Positions 36,960-46,451 of a DNA stretch of 64,000 bases are shown piece after piece (position 1 is the first letter of the stretch; each line of letters starts with the position of its first letter). The notes beneath the pieces were generated by a model, which was given only the letters and a program-made list of their open reading frames with translations, had not been told where the DNA came from and ran no database searches. A program made the translations under genes and the position numbers. Location of the stretch: positions 186,001-250,000 of the forward strand of contig JACKMX010000005.1 in the NCBI GenBank assembly GCA_024235175.1. The letters are read 5' to 3'. This DNA comes from Chromatiaceae bacterium (GTDB taxonomy: Bacteria; Pseudomonadota; Gammaproteobacteria; Chromatiales; Chromatiaceae).

Positions 36960-37838
36960 GTGAATACAATCACTGTTAATGCGATGACCGTCGATGTGGA
37001 GGACTATTTTCAGGTCTCCGCATTCGAACCATACATAGACAAAGCAGATTGGGACCGGATTCCCTGCCGCATAGAGGCGAACATGGAGAGAATTCTCCAG
37101 CTGTTCGCGGATAAACACACAAAGGCTACTTTCTTTACTCTGGGCTGGATGGCGCAGCGCTATCCGCAGATGGTGAAGAAAATTGTAGAGGAAGGCCATG
37201 AGTTGGCCAGCCACGGCTGGGAGCATATTAGGGTAGTAAATCAGACACCGGCTCAGTTTCATGAAGATATAAAAAAAACAAAGCAACTGTTGGAGGACCT
37301 CTCCGGTAAGCCCGTAACTGGATATCGGGCTGCAAGTTATTCAATTGGTGAAAATTGTCTCTGGGCACATGATGTGCTGGCGGATACGGGCTACGAATAC
37401 AGTTCAAGTATCGTTCCCATAAGGCATGATCTCTATGGCATACCCGATGCTCCACGCTTTGCCTACCGGACAGCAAAGGGGCGACTGCTGGAAATTCCCA
37501 TTACCACAGTGAAACTGGGTGGACGTAATATTTCCTGTGGCGGAGGGGGCTGGTTTCGACTGTTCCCCTACACTTTTAGCAGATGGGCAATGGATCGAGT
37601 GAACAAGTTGGATAAAGAGCCAATGGTGTTTTATTTTCACCCATGGGAGATAGATCCCGAACAACCGCGCCAGACTGGTTTGAACTCCAGAACCCGTTTC
37701 CGTCATTACCTGAATCTGAATCGAATGTATTCCCGCCTGGTGAATCTTCTGGATGATTTTAAGTGGGATCGGATGGACCATGTATTTCTTAAAAACATAG
37801 ATACTCGGTCAACTTTAAACCACGCCGTTTATCGTTGA
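36960..37838 (+). CDS. Polysaccharide deacetylase of the exosortase/EPS locus
   Basis: A 292-residue NodB-fold deacetylase that likely removes acetyl groups from N-acetylated sugars in the EPS. The catalytic-metal motifs are TVDVEDYF (residues 10-17) and SHGWEH (84-89); YRAASYSIG and FYFHPWEID follow. It lacks a signal peptide, as is usual for the PEP-CTERM-associated subfamily, which suggests cytoplasmic action on lipid-linked intermediates. The start is GTG. The palindromic element at 38.0 kb separates it from the FemAB-like gene. Confidence 0.92.
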   Translation: MNTITVNAMTVDVEDYFQVSAFEPYIDKADWDRIPCRIEANMERILQLFADKHTKATFFTLGWMAQRYPQMVKKIVEEGHELASHGWEHIRVVNQTPAQFHEDIKKTKQLLEDLSGKPVTGYRAASYSIGENCLWAHDVLADTGYEYSSSIVPIRHDLYGIPDAPRFAYRTAKGRLLEIPITTVKLGGRNISCGGGGWFRLFPYTFSRWAMDRVNKLDKEPMVFYFHPWEIDPEQPRQTGLNSRTRFRHYLNLNRMYSRLVNLLDDFKWDRMDHVFLKNIDTRSTLNHAVYR

Positions 37839-38232
37839 TTCAAAAGCTCCCGATTCTCAATATTCCTGAGTCAACGCCGCTACTCAATAGAAGTGAAACA
37901 GTTAACTTCAGATTACTGATCCCAGGAATTTTGATGCTTTATGCGCCGCTTGTTTACGGCAAAAAATATTGTGACAGCGAAGTGCTAACCCGCATCCGTC
38001 ACCAGGATCCGGAATTTTGGGGCGATTTGGCAAAGCAGGTTGAGTGATCGTCCGCCAAACCATAGCCGTAGCTATGGTTTAAGGAAGATCGCTCAAGATG
38101 CGCGGCCAAATCGTTCCAAAAACCAGATAGAACAGAGTGTAAATTCACCAGCACGAGTAAAATGAACGTAATTTGCTGTTTTATATATATTATTGACATA
38201 TCTTCGGTTCGCCTGGTGATGGATGCGGGCTA
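37839..38232. other. Intergenic stretch within the EPS locus
   Basis: These 394 bases contain no supportable gene. A 70-codon frame (TTG 37835 to 38047) overlaps the deacetylase stop, has no ribosome site and shows no known domain. The main content is the long imperfect palindrome at 38015-38121. The right-hand part is AT-rich and may carry a promoter for the FemAB-like gene. Confidence 0.55.
38015..38121. repeat. Long imperfect palindrome (107 bases, three stacked stems)
   Basis: The two arms pair almost throughout. The outer stem is 17 base pairs (38015-38031 with 38105-38121, two G-T pairs), the middle stem ten (38040-38049 with 38087-38096, one G-T pair), and the inner stem a perfect ten (AAACCATAGC 38057-38066 with GCTATGGTTT 38071-38080) around a CGTA loop. 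Internal loops separate the stems. This could be a repeat element of MITE/REP type, a structured RNA or a strong processing or termination site. There is no T run after it. Confidence 0.7.
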
Positions 38233-39261
38233 ATGGATATCCATATCCACCAACTGAAAGAGAGTGAGTTTAAGCCTTGGGATGCGTTCGTCGATGCCTC
38301 TGCTGATGCAACGTTTTTTCACCGTGCCGGCTGGAAAACGGTTCTCGAGCGGGTATTCGGACATACAACACATTACATCTATGCAGAAAGGGATGGAAGG
38401 ATCGAAGGTATTCTCCCACTGGCGCAGATTAAAAGCCTCCTGTTCGGAAATACGTTAATATCCACGCCATTCTGCGTTTATGGAGGGGTTCTTGCCAACA
38501 GTATTGATGCGGCCGAACTCCTGCGTGAAAAGGCGTGCGATCTGGCCCGGGAGTTAAGGGTGGACACGCTGGAACTGAGAAATCTCAAGCCAGCGAATCC
38601 TGCATGGCCCACCAAAGATCTTTATGTCACTTTTCGCAAGGAGATAGATCCGGATCCGGAAGTCAATTTGAAGGCTGTCCCTAGAAAGCAAAGGGCGATG
38701 ATTCGCAAGGGAATGAATGCTGGCCTGAAGAGCGAGACGGACAATGGCTGGCAACGGCTCTACCGTGTATATTCTGAAAGCGTCAGAAATCTGGGTACGC
38801 CGGTTTTTCCCTCCAGTTTGTTTCGCGTCCTGCGTCAAGTCTTTGGAGAGGACTGTGAAGTGCTGATGATCACTCATCAGGATCAGGATATCGCCGGTGT
38901 TATGAGTTTTTATTTTCGGGATCAGGTTTTACCTTACTATGGTGGCAGTATCTCGCTGGCGCGCGAGTTGAAAGGCAACGACTTCATGTACTGGGAGCTG
39001 ATGCGAAGGGCAGCAGAGAGAGGCATAAGGATATTCGACTACGGACGGAGTAAAGAGGGGACCGGCTCCTATAGTTTTAAAAAGAACTGGGGGTTTTCAC
39101 CGGAACCCCTGTACTACGAAAATTTTCTGGTGAAATCAGTTGCCATTCCCGAAATAAATCCTATGAATCCAAAATACCAGCTCTTTATCAAGGCATGGAA
39201 GAAGCTTCCATTGCCTGTGGCGAATACGATTGGTCCCATGCTGGCCAGAAGTCTGGGTTAA
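38233..39261 (+). CDS. FemAB-like GNAT-fold protein of the exosortase/EPS locus
   Basis: A 342-residue cytoplasmic protein of the FemAB/acyltransferase type. The N-terminal DASADATFFHRAGWKTVLE is typical, and the C-terminal half contains FDYGRSKEGTGSYSFKKNWGF, the conserved end of this group. FemAB enzymes add amino acids from aminoacyl-tRNA to peptidoglycan precursors; the PEP-CTERM-linked relatives are uncharacterised and may add an aminoacyl or acyl group to the EPS unit. The next gene starts immediately after its stop. Confidence 0.88.
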   Translation: MDIHIHQLKESEFKPWDAFVDASADATFFHRAGWKTVLERVFGHTTHYIYAERDGRIEGILPLAQIKSLLFGNTLISTPFCVYGGVLANSIDAAELLREKACDLARELRVDTLELRNLKPANPAWPTKDLYVTFRKEIDPDPEVNLKAVPRKQRAMIRKGMNAGLKSETDNGWQRLYRVYSESVRNLGTPVFPSSLFRVLRQVFGEDCEVLMITHQDQDIAGVMSFYFRDQVLPYYGGSISLARELKGNDFMYWELMRRAAERGIRIFDYGRSKEGTGSYSFKKNWGFSPEPLYYENFLVKSVAIPEINPMNPKYQLFIKAWKKLPLPVANTIGPMLARSLG

Positions 39262-39275
39262 AGGATCTCCTGAAA

Positions 39276-40469
39276 TTGAAGACCGTTCTTCTTTTCTTAA
39301 GCCACCGGATACCCTATCCACCCAACAAGGGAGATAAGATTCGATCGTTTCACTTACTGAAATACCTGTCGGAAAACTATCGCATCTTTCTTGGAGCCTT
39401 TATCGATGATCCTTCGGACTGGCAATATACCGAAAAACTTTCGGAATGGTGCGAACAGACCTGTTTTCTTGGATTACATCCAAAGCTGGGGAAATTTCGC
39501 AGTCTCAGGGGATTCCTGAGCGGAGAGCCGCTTTCCCTCCCATACTACTATGATTCGAATATGGCAGCCTGGGTGTCTCAGGCAATGACACAAGGTGTCG
39601 GAAATATCCTGATTTTTTCTTCGGCCATGGCGCAGTATGTAAAGGATGAGCGTTTTAATAATATTAATAAAATAATTGATTTTGTGGATGTCGATTCGGA
39701 CAAGTGGCGCCAGTATGCAGAGAAGAAAAACTGGCCGATGAACTGGGTGTATAACAGGGAGGCGAGAAAGCTGCTGAACTATGAGAGAGAAATAGCCACC
39801 TTATTTACTGCCAGTCTGCTGGTTTCGAGCGCGGAAGCCAATCTGTTCAAGGAACTTGCTCCGGAAAGTGCAGGCAAGATTACCTATTGCAGTAATGGCG
39901 TGGATATCGCGGAGTTCGATCCGGCAATCAGTTTCTCCAATCCTTTTATGGATTCAGGGCCGCATATTGTGTTTACAGGGGCAATGGACTACTGGCCAAA
40001 CGAAGACGCGGTAGTCTGGTTTGTCAACGAGGTACTTCCCGCAGCGAGAATAAAATGGCCAACCTTGAAGTTTCATATTGTAGGCAGCAGGCCAACGGAA
40101 AAAGTGAAGTCACTAAGGAAAGAGAGCGGCGTTGATGTTACCGGTCGCGTCCCCGACGTCAGGCCCTATTTGCATAGTGCCACCGCGGTAATTGCGCCCA
40201 TGCGGATCGCCAGAGGTATACAAAATAAAGTGCTGGAGGCAATGGCCATGGCGAAGCCGGTCATTGTCTCTCCCATGGGCCTGGAAGGTATAGATGCAGA
40301 GCACGGCAAGGAAGTGTTCATTGCCAGTGAAGCGGCTGACTATATCGAGTCTCTCAGCCAGGTGATATCAGGAGAGAGCAGCCATATAGGTATTCACGCA
40401 AGAAGCAAAATAGTTAGCGATTTCAGCTGGGAGAATACTTTACCGAAATTAGATCAATGGCTCATCTGA
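39276..40469 (+). CDS. Glycosyltransferase of the exosortase/EPS locus (TIGR03087-like)
   Basis: A 397-residue GT-B protein starting KTVLLFLSHRIPYPPNKGDK, the typical N-terminus of this PEP-CTERM-associated glycosyltransferase. The donor site near the C-terminus reads EAMAMAKPVIVSPMGLEG. A TTG at 39276 is chosen with AAGGAT nine bases upstream; an ATG at 39195 would overlap FemAB by 67 bases and add an unrelated N-terminus. The sugar specificity is unknown. It overlaps the next glycosyltransferase by 13 bases. Confidence 0.9.
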   Translation: MKTVLLFLSHRIPYPPNKGDKIRSFHLLKYLSENYRIFLGAFIDDPSDWQYTEKLSEWCEQTCFLGLHPKLGKFRSLRGFLSGEPLSLPYYYDSNMAAWVSQAMTQGVGNILIFSSAMAQYVKDERFNNINKIIDFVDVDSDKWRQYAEKKNWPMNWVYNREARKLLNYEREIATLFTASLLVSSAEANLFKELAPESAGKITYCSNGVDIAEFDPAISFSNPFMDSGPHIVFTGAMDYWPNEDAVVWFVNEVLPAARIKWPTLKFHIVGSRPTEKVKSLRKESGVDVTGRVPDVRPYLHSATAVIAPMRIARGIQNKVLEAMAMAKPVIVSPMGLEGIDAEHGKEVFIASEAADYIESLSQVISGESSHIGIHARSKIVSDFSWENTLPKLDQWLI

Positions 40470-41650
40470 ACGTGGGCAGATTGATTTCACCTGAGAATAC
40501 AAAATGTGATGCTCCGTTGGTTGCCCACATCATTCATGAACTGGGTACCGGTGGATTGGAAAATGGGCTGATCAATATCATAAACCGGACACCGATGGAC
40601 CGTTACCGGCATGCCATTATTTGTCTGACAAAGACAGGAACTTTTGAGAGTCGCTTGATAAATCCGGACGTGGCAGTTTATTCCCTGCACCGCCAGAATG
40701 GGCAGGATTTTAGTCTCTACTGGAAATTATGGAAGCTGCTGTACAGAATGAAACCGGCAATCGTTCATACGAGAAACCTTTCTGCGCTTGAAGCGCAGCT
40801 TCCCGCATTCTTTCAGCGGGGGGTGAAAACGGTTCACGGTGTGCATGGTAGGGATATATTTGACCTGGAGGGGAAAAATAGGAAGTACAATTTGATGAGG
40901 AGAATGATTCGGCCTCTGGTTGGAAGATATATCAGTGTCAGCAGGGATTTGAGGGAGTGGCTGATCAGTACCGTTGGAGTGCCGCCAGAGAAAGTCGTGC
41001 AGATATATAATGGTGTAGACCAGACACTGTTTATGCCTGGGACTAAACCTTTCACTGCTGCACCGGCTGGATTTTTGGCAGGCGAACATGTGGTAGTCGG
41101 CAGTGTCGGACGTTTGGCTGAGGTGAAAGATCATGCAACATTGATCAACGCATTTGCGCTGGTATTGAGTACCTTGCCTCAGGATATTCCGCATCCGAGA
41201 CTGATTATCGCTGGGGATGGCCCGATGCGTAATCGGTTGGAGCAGTTGATTGGACGATTGGGAATCGGTGACTATGTCTGGATAACGGGAGAGAGAAGTG
41301 ATATTCCCGATATTCTGAGGCTGTTTGACCTGTTTGTTCTCCCTTCTCTTGGAGAGGGTATCTCCAACACGATTCTCGAGGCTATGGCCACGGGATTACC
41401 GATTGTGGCAACTAAAGTGGGCGGTACTCCGGAGTTGGTTGAGCATGAGTCAAATGGCTACCTGGTTGCGACCGGAGACAGCGATCAGATGGGGTGTTAT
41501 ATCAGCCAGTTGGTGCGGTCGAAAGAGCTACGGCGGATCATGGGTCAGGAAAGCCTTGAACGGGTACGGAATCGGTTTGACTGGAACTGCACGGTTGACG
41601 GTTACCTGGCAGTATACGACGAATTGTTGAAGCAGAGATCAGATAGATAA
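40457..41650 (+). CDS. Glycosyltransferase of the exosortase/EPS locus (TIGR03088-like)
   Basis: A 397-residue GT4-type enzyme. IIHELGTGGLENGLINI near residue 25 is the acceptor-side glycine loop and LEAMATGLPIVATKVGGTPE is the nucleotide-sugar E-x7-E region. It follows the TIGR03087-like gene with a 13-base overlap, the usual order in PEP-CTERM loci. The roughly 20 residues before the domain are variable, so the start may be a little downstream. Donor and acceptor sugars are unknown. Confidence 0.9.
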   Translation: MAHLNVGRLISPENTKCDAPLVAHIIHELGTGGLENGLINIINRTPMDRYRHAIICLTKTGTFESRLINPDVAVYSLHRQNGQDFSLYWKLWKLLYRMKPAIVHTRNLSALEAQLPAFFQRGVKTVHGVHGRDIFDLEGKNRKYNLMRRMIRPLVGRYISVSRDLREWLISTVGVPPEKVVQIYNGVDQTLFMPGTKPFTAAPAGFLAGEHVVVGSVGRLAEVKDHATLINAFALVLSTLPQDIPHPRLIIAGDGPMRNRLEQLIGRLGIGDYVWITGERSDIPDILRLFDLFVLPSLGEGISNTILEAMATGLPIVATKVGGTPELVEHESNGYLVATGDSDQMGCYISQLVRSKELRRIMGQESLERVRNRFDWNCTVDGYLAVYDELLKQRSDR

Positions 41651-41727
41651 ATCCACAATGGACAACACATCCTGCCTCGTTCTTCTTCAGAGAAATATCA
41701 AATCAACACTCAACTGAAAATCAGAAA

Positions 41728-43623
41728 ATGTGTGGTATAACCGGAATATTCGATATCAGAGGAAAACGGGAGGTTTCGCGTGATCTCCTGTCCCGCATGA
41801 ATGAAACCCAGTTCCATCGTGGACCTGATGAAGGCGGAATGCACATTGAACCTGGCCTCGGACTTGGTCACAGAAGGCTCTCCATCATCGATCTGTCCAG
41901 CGGACAACAACCTCTTTTCAACGAAGATCGTACCGTTGTTGTTACCTATAATGGTGAAATCTATAACTTCCCTGAACTTACCGATGAGCTGAAGCGGTTG
42001 GGCCATTTATTCCGCACCCATTGTGATACCGAAGTGATCGTTCATGCATGGGAAGAGTGGGGCAGATCCTGCGTCGACCGGTTTAGAGGGATGTTTGCGT
42101 TCGCTCTCTGGGATCGCAATCTTGAGACCCTGTTTCTGGCGCGTGATCGCATGGGCGTAAAGCCACTTTTTTATGCCAAACTGGATGATGGCAGTTTTAT
42201 CTTCGGATCCGAGTTGAAGTCTCTCAGGGTACATCCCGGTCTGCAAAGAGAGATCGAACCGAGCGCGATAGAGGATTATTTTGCTTTCGGCTATGTGCCT
42301 GAGCCAAAGACCATCTACAAAAAGGTATACAAGCTGCCTCCGGGCTATCGCATGACCATTCGGCGAGGAGAGGAGCAGTTGATACCGGAGCAATACTGGG
42401 ATGTTTCATTTGCAACTCAAACGACTATTGATGAAAAACAGACGCAAGCGGAGTTGATAGAGCGACTCGAAGAGGCAGTAAGAATACGCATGATTGCCGA
42501 GGTTCCCCTGGGAGCCTTTCTGTCCGGTGGTGTTGATTCAAGTGCGGTGGTGGCTGCCATGTCCAGGATATCCAGTGATCCTGTCAACACCTGTTCCATC
42601 TCTTTTGGCGATCCCAAATTTAACGAATCAGAGTACGCTTCAATGGTGGCCCGTCAATATAAAACGGTGCACCGCATTGAACAGGTCGATCCAGATGATT
42701 TTGATCTGATCGATCATCTTGCGGATCTGTATGATGAGCCTTATGCGGACAGTTCTGCATTGCCAACTTACCGTGTCTGCGAACTGGCGAAAAAGCAGGT
42801 TACCGTCGTACTTTCCGGTGATGGAGGCGATGAAAACCTTGCGGGTTATCGTCGCTACCGCTGGCATACCTATGAAGAGAGGATGCGTTCACTGCTGCCG
42901 TTTGGTGTCAGACGGCCTCTATTTGGTATGCTCGGTGCGGTTTATCCCAAAGCAGACTGGGCACCCAAGGTGCTAAGAGCCAAATCAACCTTTGAAGCAA
43001 TGGCAAGAGATACACTTGAAGGATATCTGCACAGTGTTTCCATTCTCTCTAACGAAATGCGAAGTTTGCTATTCACCGAAGCGTTAAAACGAGACCTTGG
43101 AGGTTATCAGGCTATAGAGGTATTTCGGAGGTATGCCAGGCAGGCTCCTACCGATCATCCACTTTCACTGGTTCAATACCTGGACATGAAAACCTACCTT
43201 CCGGGAGATATTCTGACAAAAGTCGACCGTGCCAGCATGGCTCATGCGTTGGAGGTGAGGGTTCCAATTCTCGATCATCAATTTGTTGACTGGATCTCCC
43301 AATTGCCACCAGGGCTCAAATTAAAAGGACGGGAAGGTAAATATATATTCAAAAAAGCACTGGAACCTTATCTTCCCAATGAAATTCTCTATCGTCCGAA
43401 GATGGGATTTTCCATACCACTGGCAAGCTGGTTCAGAGGGCCCCTGAAACAACGTGTCAGAGATAGTATCCTGGGGGACAGGATGAGAGATTCTGGTCTG
43501 TTTAAACGGAACTATCTGGAGACCCTGATAAATCACCATCAGTCCGGGCGCAGGGATTACAGCTCAAGTATCTGGACACTATTGATGTTCGAGTCTTTTC
43601 TGCGAAAAAGTGAAACAGTATGA
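41728..43623 (+). CDS. Asparagine-synthase-type amidotransferase of the exosortase/EPS locus
   Basis: A 631-residue class II glutamine amidotransferase. Cys2 after the initiator Met (MCGITGIFD) is the N-terminal nucleophile; RGPDEGG, GHRRLSIIDLS and YNGEIYN complete a functional glutaminase domain. The synthetase half has the PP-loop FLSGGVDSSAVVAAMS and DEPYADSSALP. Members in PEP-CTERM loci probably amidate a uronic acid or similar group on the EPS rather than making asparagine. It contrasts with the degenerate paralogue at the window end. Confidence 0.92.
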   Translation: MCGITGIFDIRGKREVSRDLLSRMNETQFHRGPDEGGMHIEPGLGLGHRRLSIIDLSSGQQPLFNEDRTVVVTYNGEIYNFPELTDELKRLGHLFRTHCDTEVIVHAWEEWGRSCVDRFRGMFAFALWDRNLETLFLARDRMGVKPLFYAKLDDGSFIFGSELKSLRVHPGLQREIEPSAIEDYFAFGYVPEPKTIYKKVYKLPPGYRMTIRRGEEQLIPEQYWDVSFATQTTIDEKQTQAELIERLEEAVRIRMIAEVPLGAFLSGGVDSSAVVAAMSRISSDPVNTCSISFGDPKFNESEYASMVARQYKTVHRIEQVDPDDFDLIDHLADLYDEPYADSSALPTYRVCELAKKQVTVVLSGDGGDENLAGYRRYRWHTYEERMRSLLPFGVRRPLFGMLGAVYPKADWAPKVLRAKSTFEAMARDTLEGYLHSVSILSNEMRSLLFTEALKRDLGGYQAIEVFRRYARQAPTDHPLSLVQYLDMKTYLPGDILTKVDRASMAHALEVRVPILDHQFVDWISQLPPGLKLKGREGKYIFKKALEPYLPNEILYRPKMGFSIPLASWFRGPLKQRVRDSILGDRMRDSGLFKRNYLETLINHHQSGRRDYSSSIWTLLMFESFLRKSETV

Positions 43624-43667
43624 ACAGCCGGTACCTGAGATTTATCTGCTGACAGTTGCCTAGGAAA

Positions 43668-44897
43668 ATGAAGATTCTTCACATTCTCGATCATTCTATA
43701 CCGCTTCACAGCGGCTACACTTTTCGCACCAAGGCAATTCTGGAACAGCAGAAACAGAACGGATGGAAAACCGTTCATGTCACGAGTATTAAACACACCG
43801 CGAAGTCGTTCGAAGAGGAGACGGTTGATGGTTTGCACTTTTACCGTACTCATGCGGCCAACAGTATTCTGAGCAGGATACCGGTTTTAAACCAGATAGA
43901 TGTCGTATCCAGTTTATCAAAACGGCTGGATCAGGTGATCGGGCGTGAACAGCCCGATATTCTTCATGCTCATTCACCAAGTCTCAATGGACTTGCGGCG
44001 TTAAGGGCAGGGAAGAAGCATAATATCCCGGTTGTCTATGAATGTCGGGCTTTCTGGGAAGACGCGGCAGTGGATCACGGAACAAGTAAGGCCGGAGGTG
44101 TCCGCTACCGCATGACCAGGGCGCTGGAGACGAGGGTATTTCAACAAGCGGACGCTGTAACAACAATCTGTGAAGGATTGAAGCAAGATATTTCAAATCG
44201 TGGCATTCCTGCTGATAAGATTACGGTTATTCCAAATGCAGTGGATATTGAGCGTTTCAATATGAATGAGGCAAGAAGCCCGGTTTTAGCAGATCGACTT
44301 GGTTTGAATGACAAATTGGTTCTGGGATTTATCGGCTCATTCTATGCCTATGAAGGGCTTCTTCTGCTGGTATCAGCAATGCCATTGATCCTGGAGCAAT
44401 TTCCGGATACCCGCCTACTGCTTGTAGGAGGAGGACCGCAGGAGAGGGAGATCCAGGCATTGGTCAACAAATTGGATCTTCATGGGGAAGTGATTTTTAC
44501 CGGAAGAGTACCTCATAACGAGGTCAATGATTACTATAATCTGGTCGATATTTTTGTTTATCCCCGGATGCATATGCGTTTGACGGACCTGGTTACGCCA
44601 CTTAAACCGCTGGAAGCTATGGCCCAGGGAAAACTTGTGCTTGCTTCAGATGTAGGTGGTCACAAAGAACTGATACGGGACGGCGAAAACGGGCGTCTGT
44701 TCCTGGCTGATTCAAGGGACTCATTGGCAGCAACAACAATAGCCATGATGAGTCACAGAGAACAGTGGGATGAGCTGAAACTGAATGGCAGGAGATACGT
44801 TGAACAGGAGAGAAACTGGAAAAAGAGTGTGGAAAAATACCGTATTATCTATAAGCAGTTGGTCAAAGTTCCGGCAACCAGAGTAAATGGACATTGA
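43668..44897 (+). CDS. Glycosyltransferase, exosortase-system associated (TIGR04063-like)
   Basis: A 409-residue GT4 enzyme beginning MKILHILDHSIPLHSGYTFR, the hallmark N-terminus of the group next to exosortase genes. HSPSLNGLAAL and VVYECRAFWEDAAV are further family blocks, and KPLEAMAQGKLVLASDVGGH is the donor site. The ATG at 43668 is favoured over a TTG 12 bases upstream because the family starts there. It overlaps the exosortase gene by 11 bases, a strong sign of a joint unit. Confidence 0.92.
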   Translation: MKILHILDHSIPLHSGYTFRTKAILEQQKQNGWKTVHVTSIKHTAKSFEEETVDGLHFYRTHAANSILSRIPVLNQIDVVSSLSKRLDQVIGREQPDILHAHSPSLNGLAALRAGKKHNIPVVYECRAFWEDAAVDHGTSKAGGVRYRMTRALETRVFQQADAVTTICEGLKQDISNRGIPADKITVIPNAVDIERFNMNEARSPVLADRLGLNDKLVLGFIGSFYAYEGLLLLVSAMPLILEQFPDTRLLLVGGGPQEREIQALVNKLDLHGEVIFTGRVPHNEVNDYYNLVDIFVYPRMHMRLTDLVTPLKPLEAMAQGKLVLASDVGGHKELIRDGENGRLFLADSRDSLAATTIAMMSHREQWDELKLNGRRYVEQERNWKKSVEKYRIIYKQLVKVPATRVNGH

Positions 44898-45789
44898 TAT
44901 GCAAGTTTTGACTGCCGAAAGTAAGAGTGGAACAGCTGAATTCTCGAATACTGCCGCCGATCCGGAGACAAAAAACCAGTGGCTGCTTTGGTTAGTGGCA
45001 CTTCTGCTCGGAGTTTTGTTTGCGCCTACTATGTTCTGGCTTTGGGATCGCTGGACGCTGAGTGTGTGGAACCATGGCCATGGCATTCTGATCGTGTTGG
45101 TGGTTTTGTATCTTGTGCGGCTGGAGTTACAAAAGTGCGTCGCTTTACCGAAAAGTTCAAGTCCCTGGGGCTTTGCTATCATTGTTCCGGCTTTACTGCT
45201 GCATATGGTGGATACAGGCATCAATTCCCAGATTCTTGCAGCTGCAGCTCTGATCTTTTCGCTTCCCGGATTTTCATTACTGTTTTTTGGAAAAGAGCGG
45301 ACCAAGGCAATTATCTTCCCTCTCTCCATACTCTTTCTTACTCTACCAATTCCCCTGTTCCTTACAGAGTCCATTCATCTGGTTTTGCGTTATATTGCAA
45401 CCGATAGTGTGGCATGGCTGCTTCCATTTTTTGGTGTGCCGGTCTATTCAACGGGCACTCTCCTGCAAATTCCCAATGGATCGTTGCAGGTTGCCGATGC
45501 CTGCAGCGGATTTTCAACGTTATATGCGACCATAACTGTGGCTATACTTACGGCTTATTTTTGTCCTGTGGTACATCGACGGGTTCTGGTGCTGCTTATT
45601 GCAGTTCCTCTCGCCATTGCAGTGAATATAATTCGGGTCCTTTTGCTTACACTACTTGTGCACTGGATCGGACTGGATGTATTGGCGACATCTGCACATG
45701 AGATTTCAGGTTTGGCGACATTTGTAGTGGCGCTACCCATTGTCTTCTGGCTGGGACGTCCTCATCCAGTTGATCAGGGGGAACAGTGA
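44887..45789 (+). CDS. Exosortase
   Basis: A polytopic membrane protease/transpeptidase of 300 residues that cuts PEP-CTERM-type sorting tails at the inner membrane. Around eight hydrophobic helices are visible from residue 33 to 290. The catalytic triad is readable: C206 in VADACSGFSTL, R250 in AVNIIRVLLL, and H271 in TSAHEISG. It lies between a TIGR04063-like glycosyltransferase and an EpsI protein. I would place it in the broad XrtA-type locus, but the subtype is uncertain: the VPLPA-CTERM protein at 21 kb could point to a VPLPA-specific type (XrtD). Confidence 0.93.
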   Translation: MDIDMQVLTAESKSGTAEFSNTAADPETKNQWLLWLVALLLGVLFAPTMFWLWDRWTLSVWNHGHGILIVLVVLYLVRLELQKCVALPKSSSPWGFAIIVPALLLHMVDTGINSQILAAAALIFSLPGFSLLFFGKERTKAIIFPLSILFLTLPIPLFLTESIHLVLRYIATDSVAWLLPFFGVPVYSTGTLLQIPNGSLQVADACSGFSTLYATITVAILTAYFCPVVHRRVLVLLIAVPLAIAVNIIRVLLLTLLVHWIGLDVLATSAHEISGLATFVVALPIVFWLGRPHPVDQGEQ

Positions 45790-46415
45790 TATCTTCGCGT
45801 TATGCGCCAATTGTCGCTTTGCTACTGATCTTGGCGCTGGTTCCGACGATAATCCACAGTTATCTGCAGCAAAAAACTGATGATGAAGTAATTGTCAGTT
45901 CAACCATTCCAAATATCGAAGGTTATACTTCAGAACCTTTTACCCGGCACAACACTGAGTGGGTAAAAACGATGTTCGACAGTGAAGACTGGTTCGAACG
46001 GATTTATCGTGCTGCCGACGGTAAAGTTATACGCCTCTTCGTGACTCGCTCCTATAATCACAAACGGCTCTATCATCACCCTGAGCTGGGATTATCACAC
46101 GGCAGCGATTTGAAAAGGGAGGGAGTTGTAATGCTGAAAGGAGAGCGACAAATACCTGTCCATTTGCTTCGTAACAACATTGGACGAGGGCTTGTTGCCT
46201 ATGTCTTGTTGTCCGATGGAAAATATATCGATCGTCCTGTTGTGCACCAGATTCAGGAGTCTTTGAAACAACTTGTCAGTGCCAGCAGACCGATGACGAT
46301 CTTCTATGTATCGGATACCAGTTCACCAGCCGGCGTTGACTTTAATCGAACATCAGCAGCAGTAGTACTCGGTGCGGCTATTGATCGCTTTAATTCAGAC
46401 ATAGAAAAACAATAA
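45786..46415 (+). CDS. EpsI-family protein
   Basis: A 209-residue protein with one N-terminal membrane anchor (about 7-27) and a periplasmic EpsI (DUF3485) domain, including NIEGYTSEP and ERIYRAADGKVIRLFVTRSY. It starts with GTG overlapping the exosortase stop (GTGA), so both are coupled. EpsI is often fused to the C-terminus of exosortase A; here it is separate. Its function is unknown, probably aiding exosortase or EPS assembly. It converges on the sulfatase-fold gene. Confidence 0.88.
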   Translation: MISSRYAPIVALLLILALVPTIIHSYLQQKTDDEVIVSSTIPNIEGYTSEPFTRHNTEWVKTMFDSEDWFERIYRAADGKVIRLFVTRSYNHKRLYHHPELGLSHGSDLKREGVVMLKGERQIPVHLLRNNIGRGLVAYVLLSDGKYIDRPVVHQIQESLKQLVSASRPMTIFYVSDTSSPAGVDFNRTSAAVVLGAAIDRFNSDIEKQ

Positions 46416-46451
46416 ACCTGAAGTAACACAGAGTACTTTGAGTGGATGGTG

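Noticed and set aside
37835..38047. 70-codon plus-strand frame after the deacetylase
   Set aside because: TTG start without ribosome site, no known domain, and its end lies in the left arm of the palindrome.
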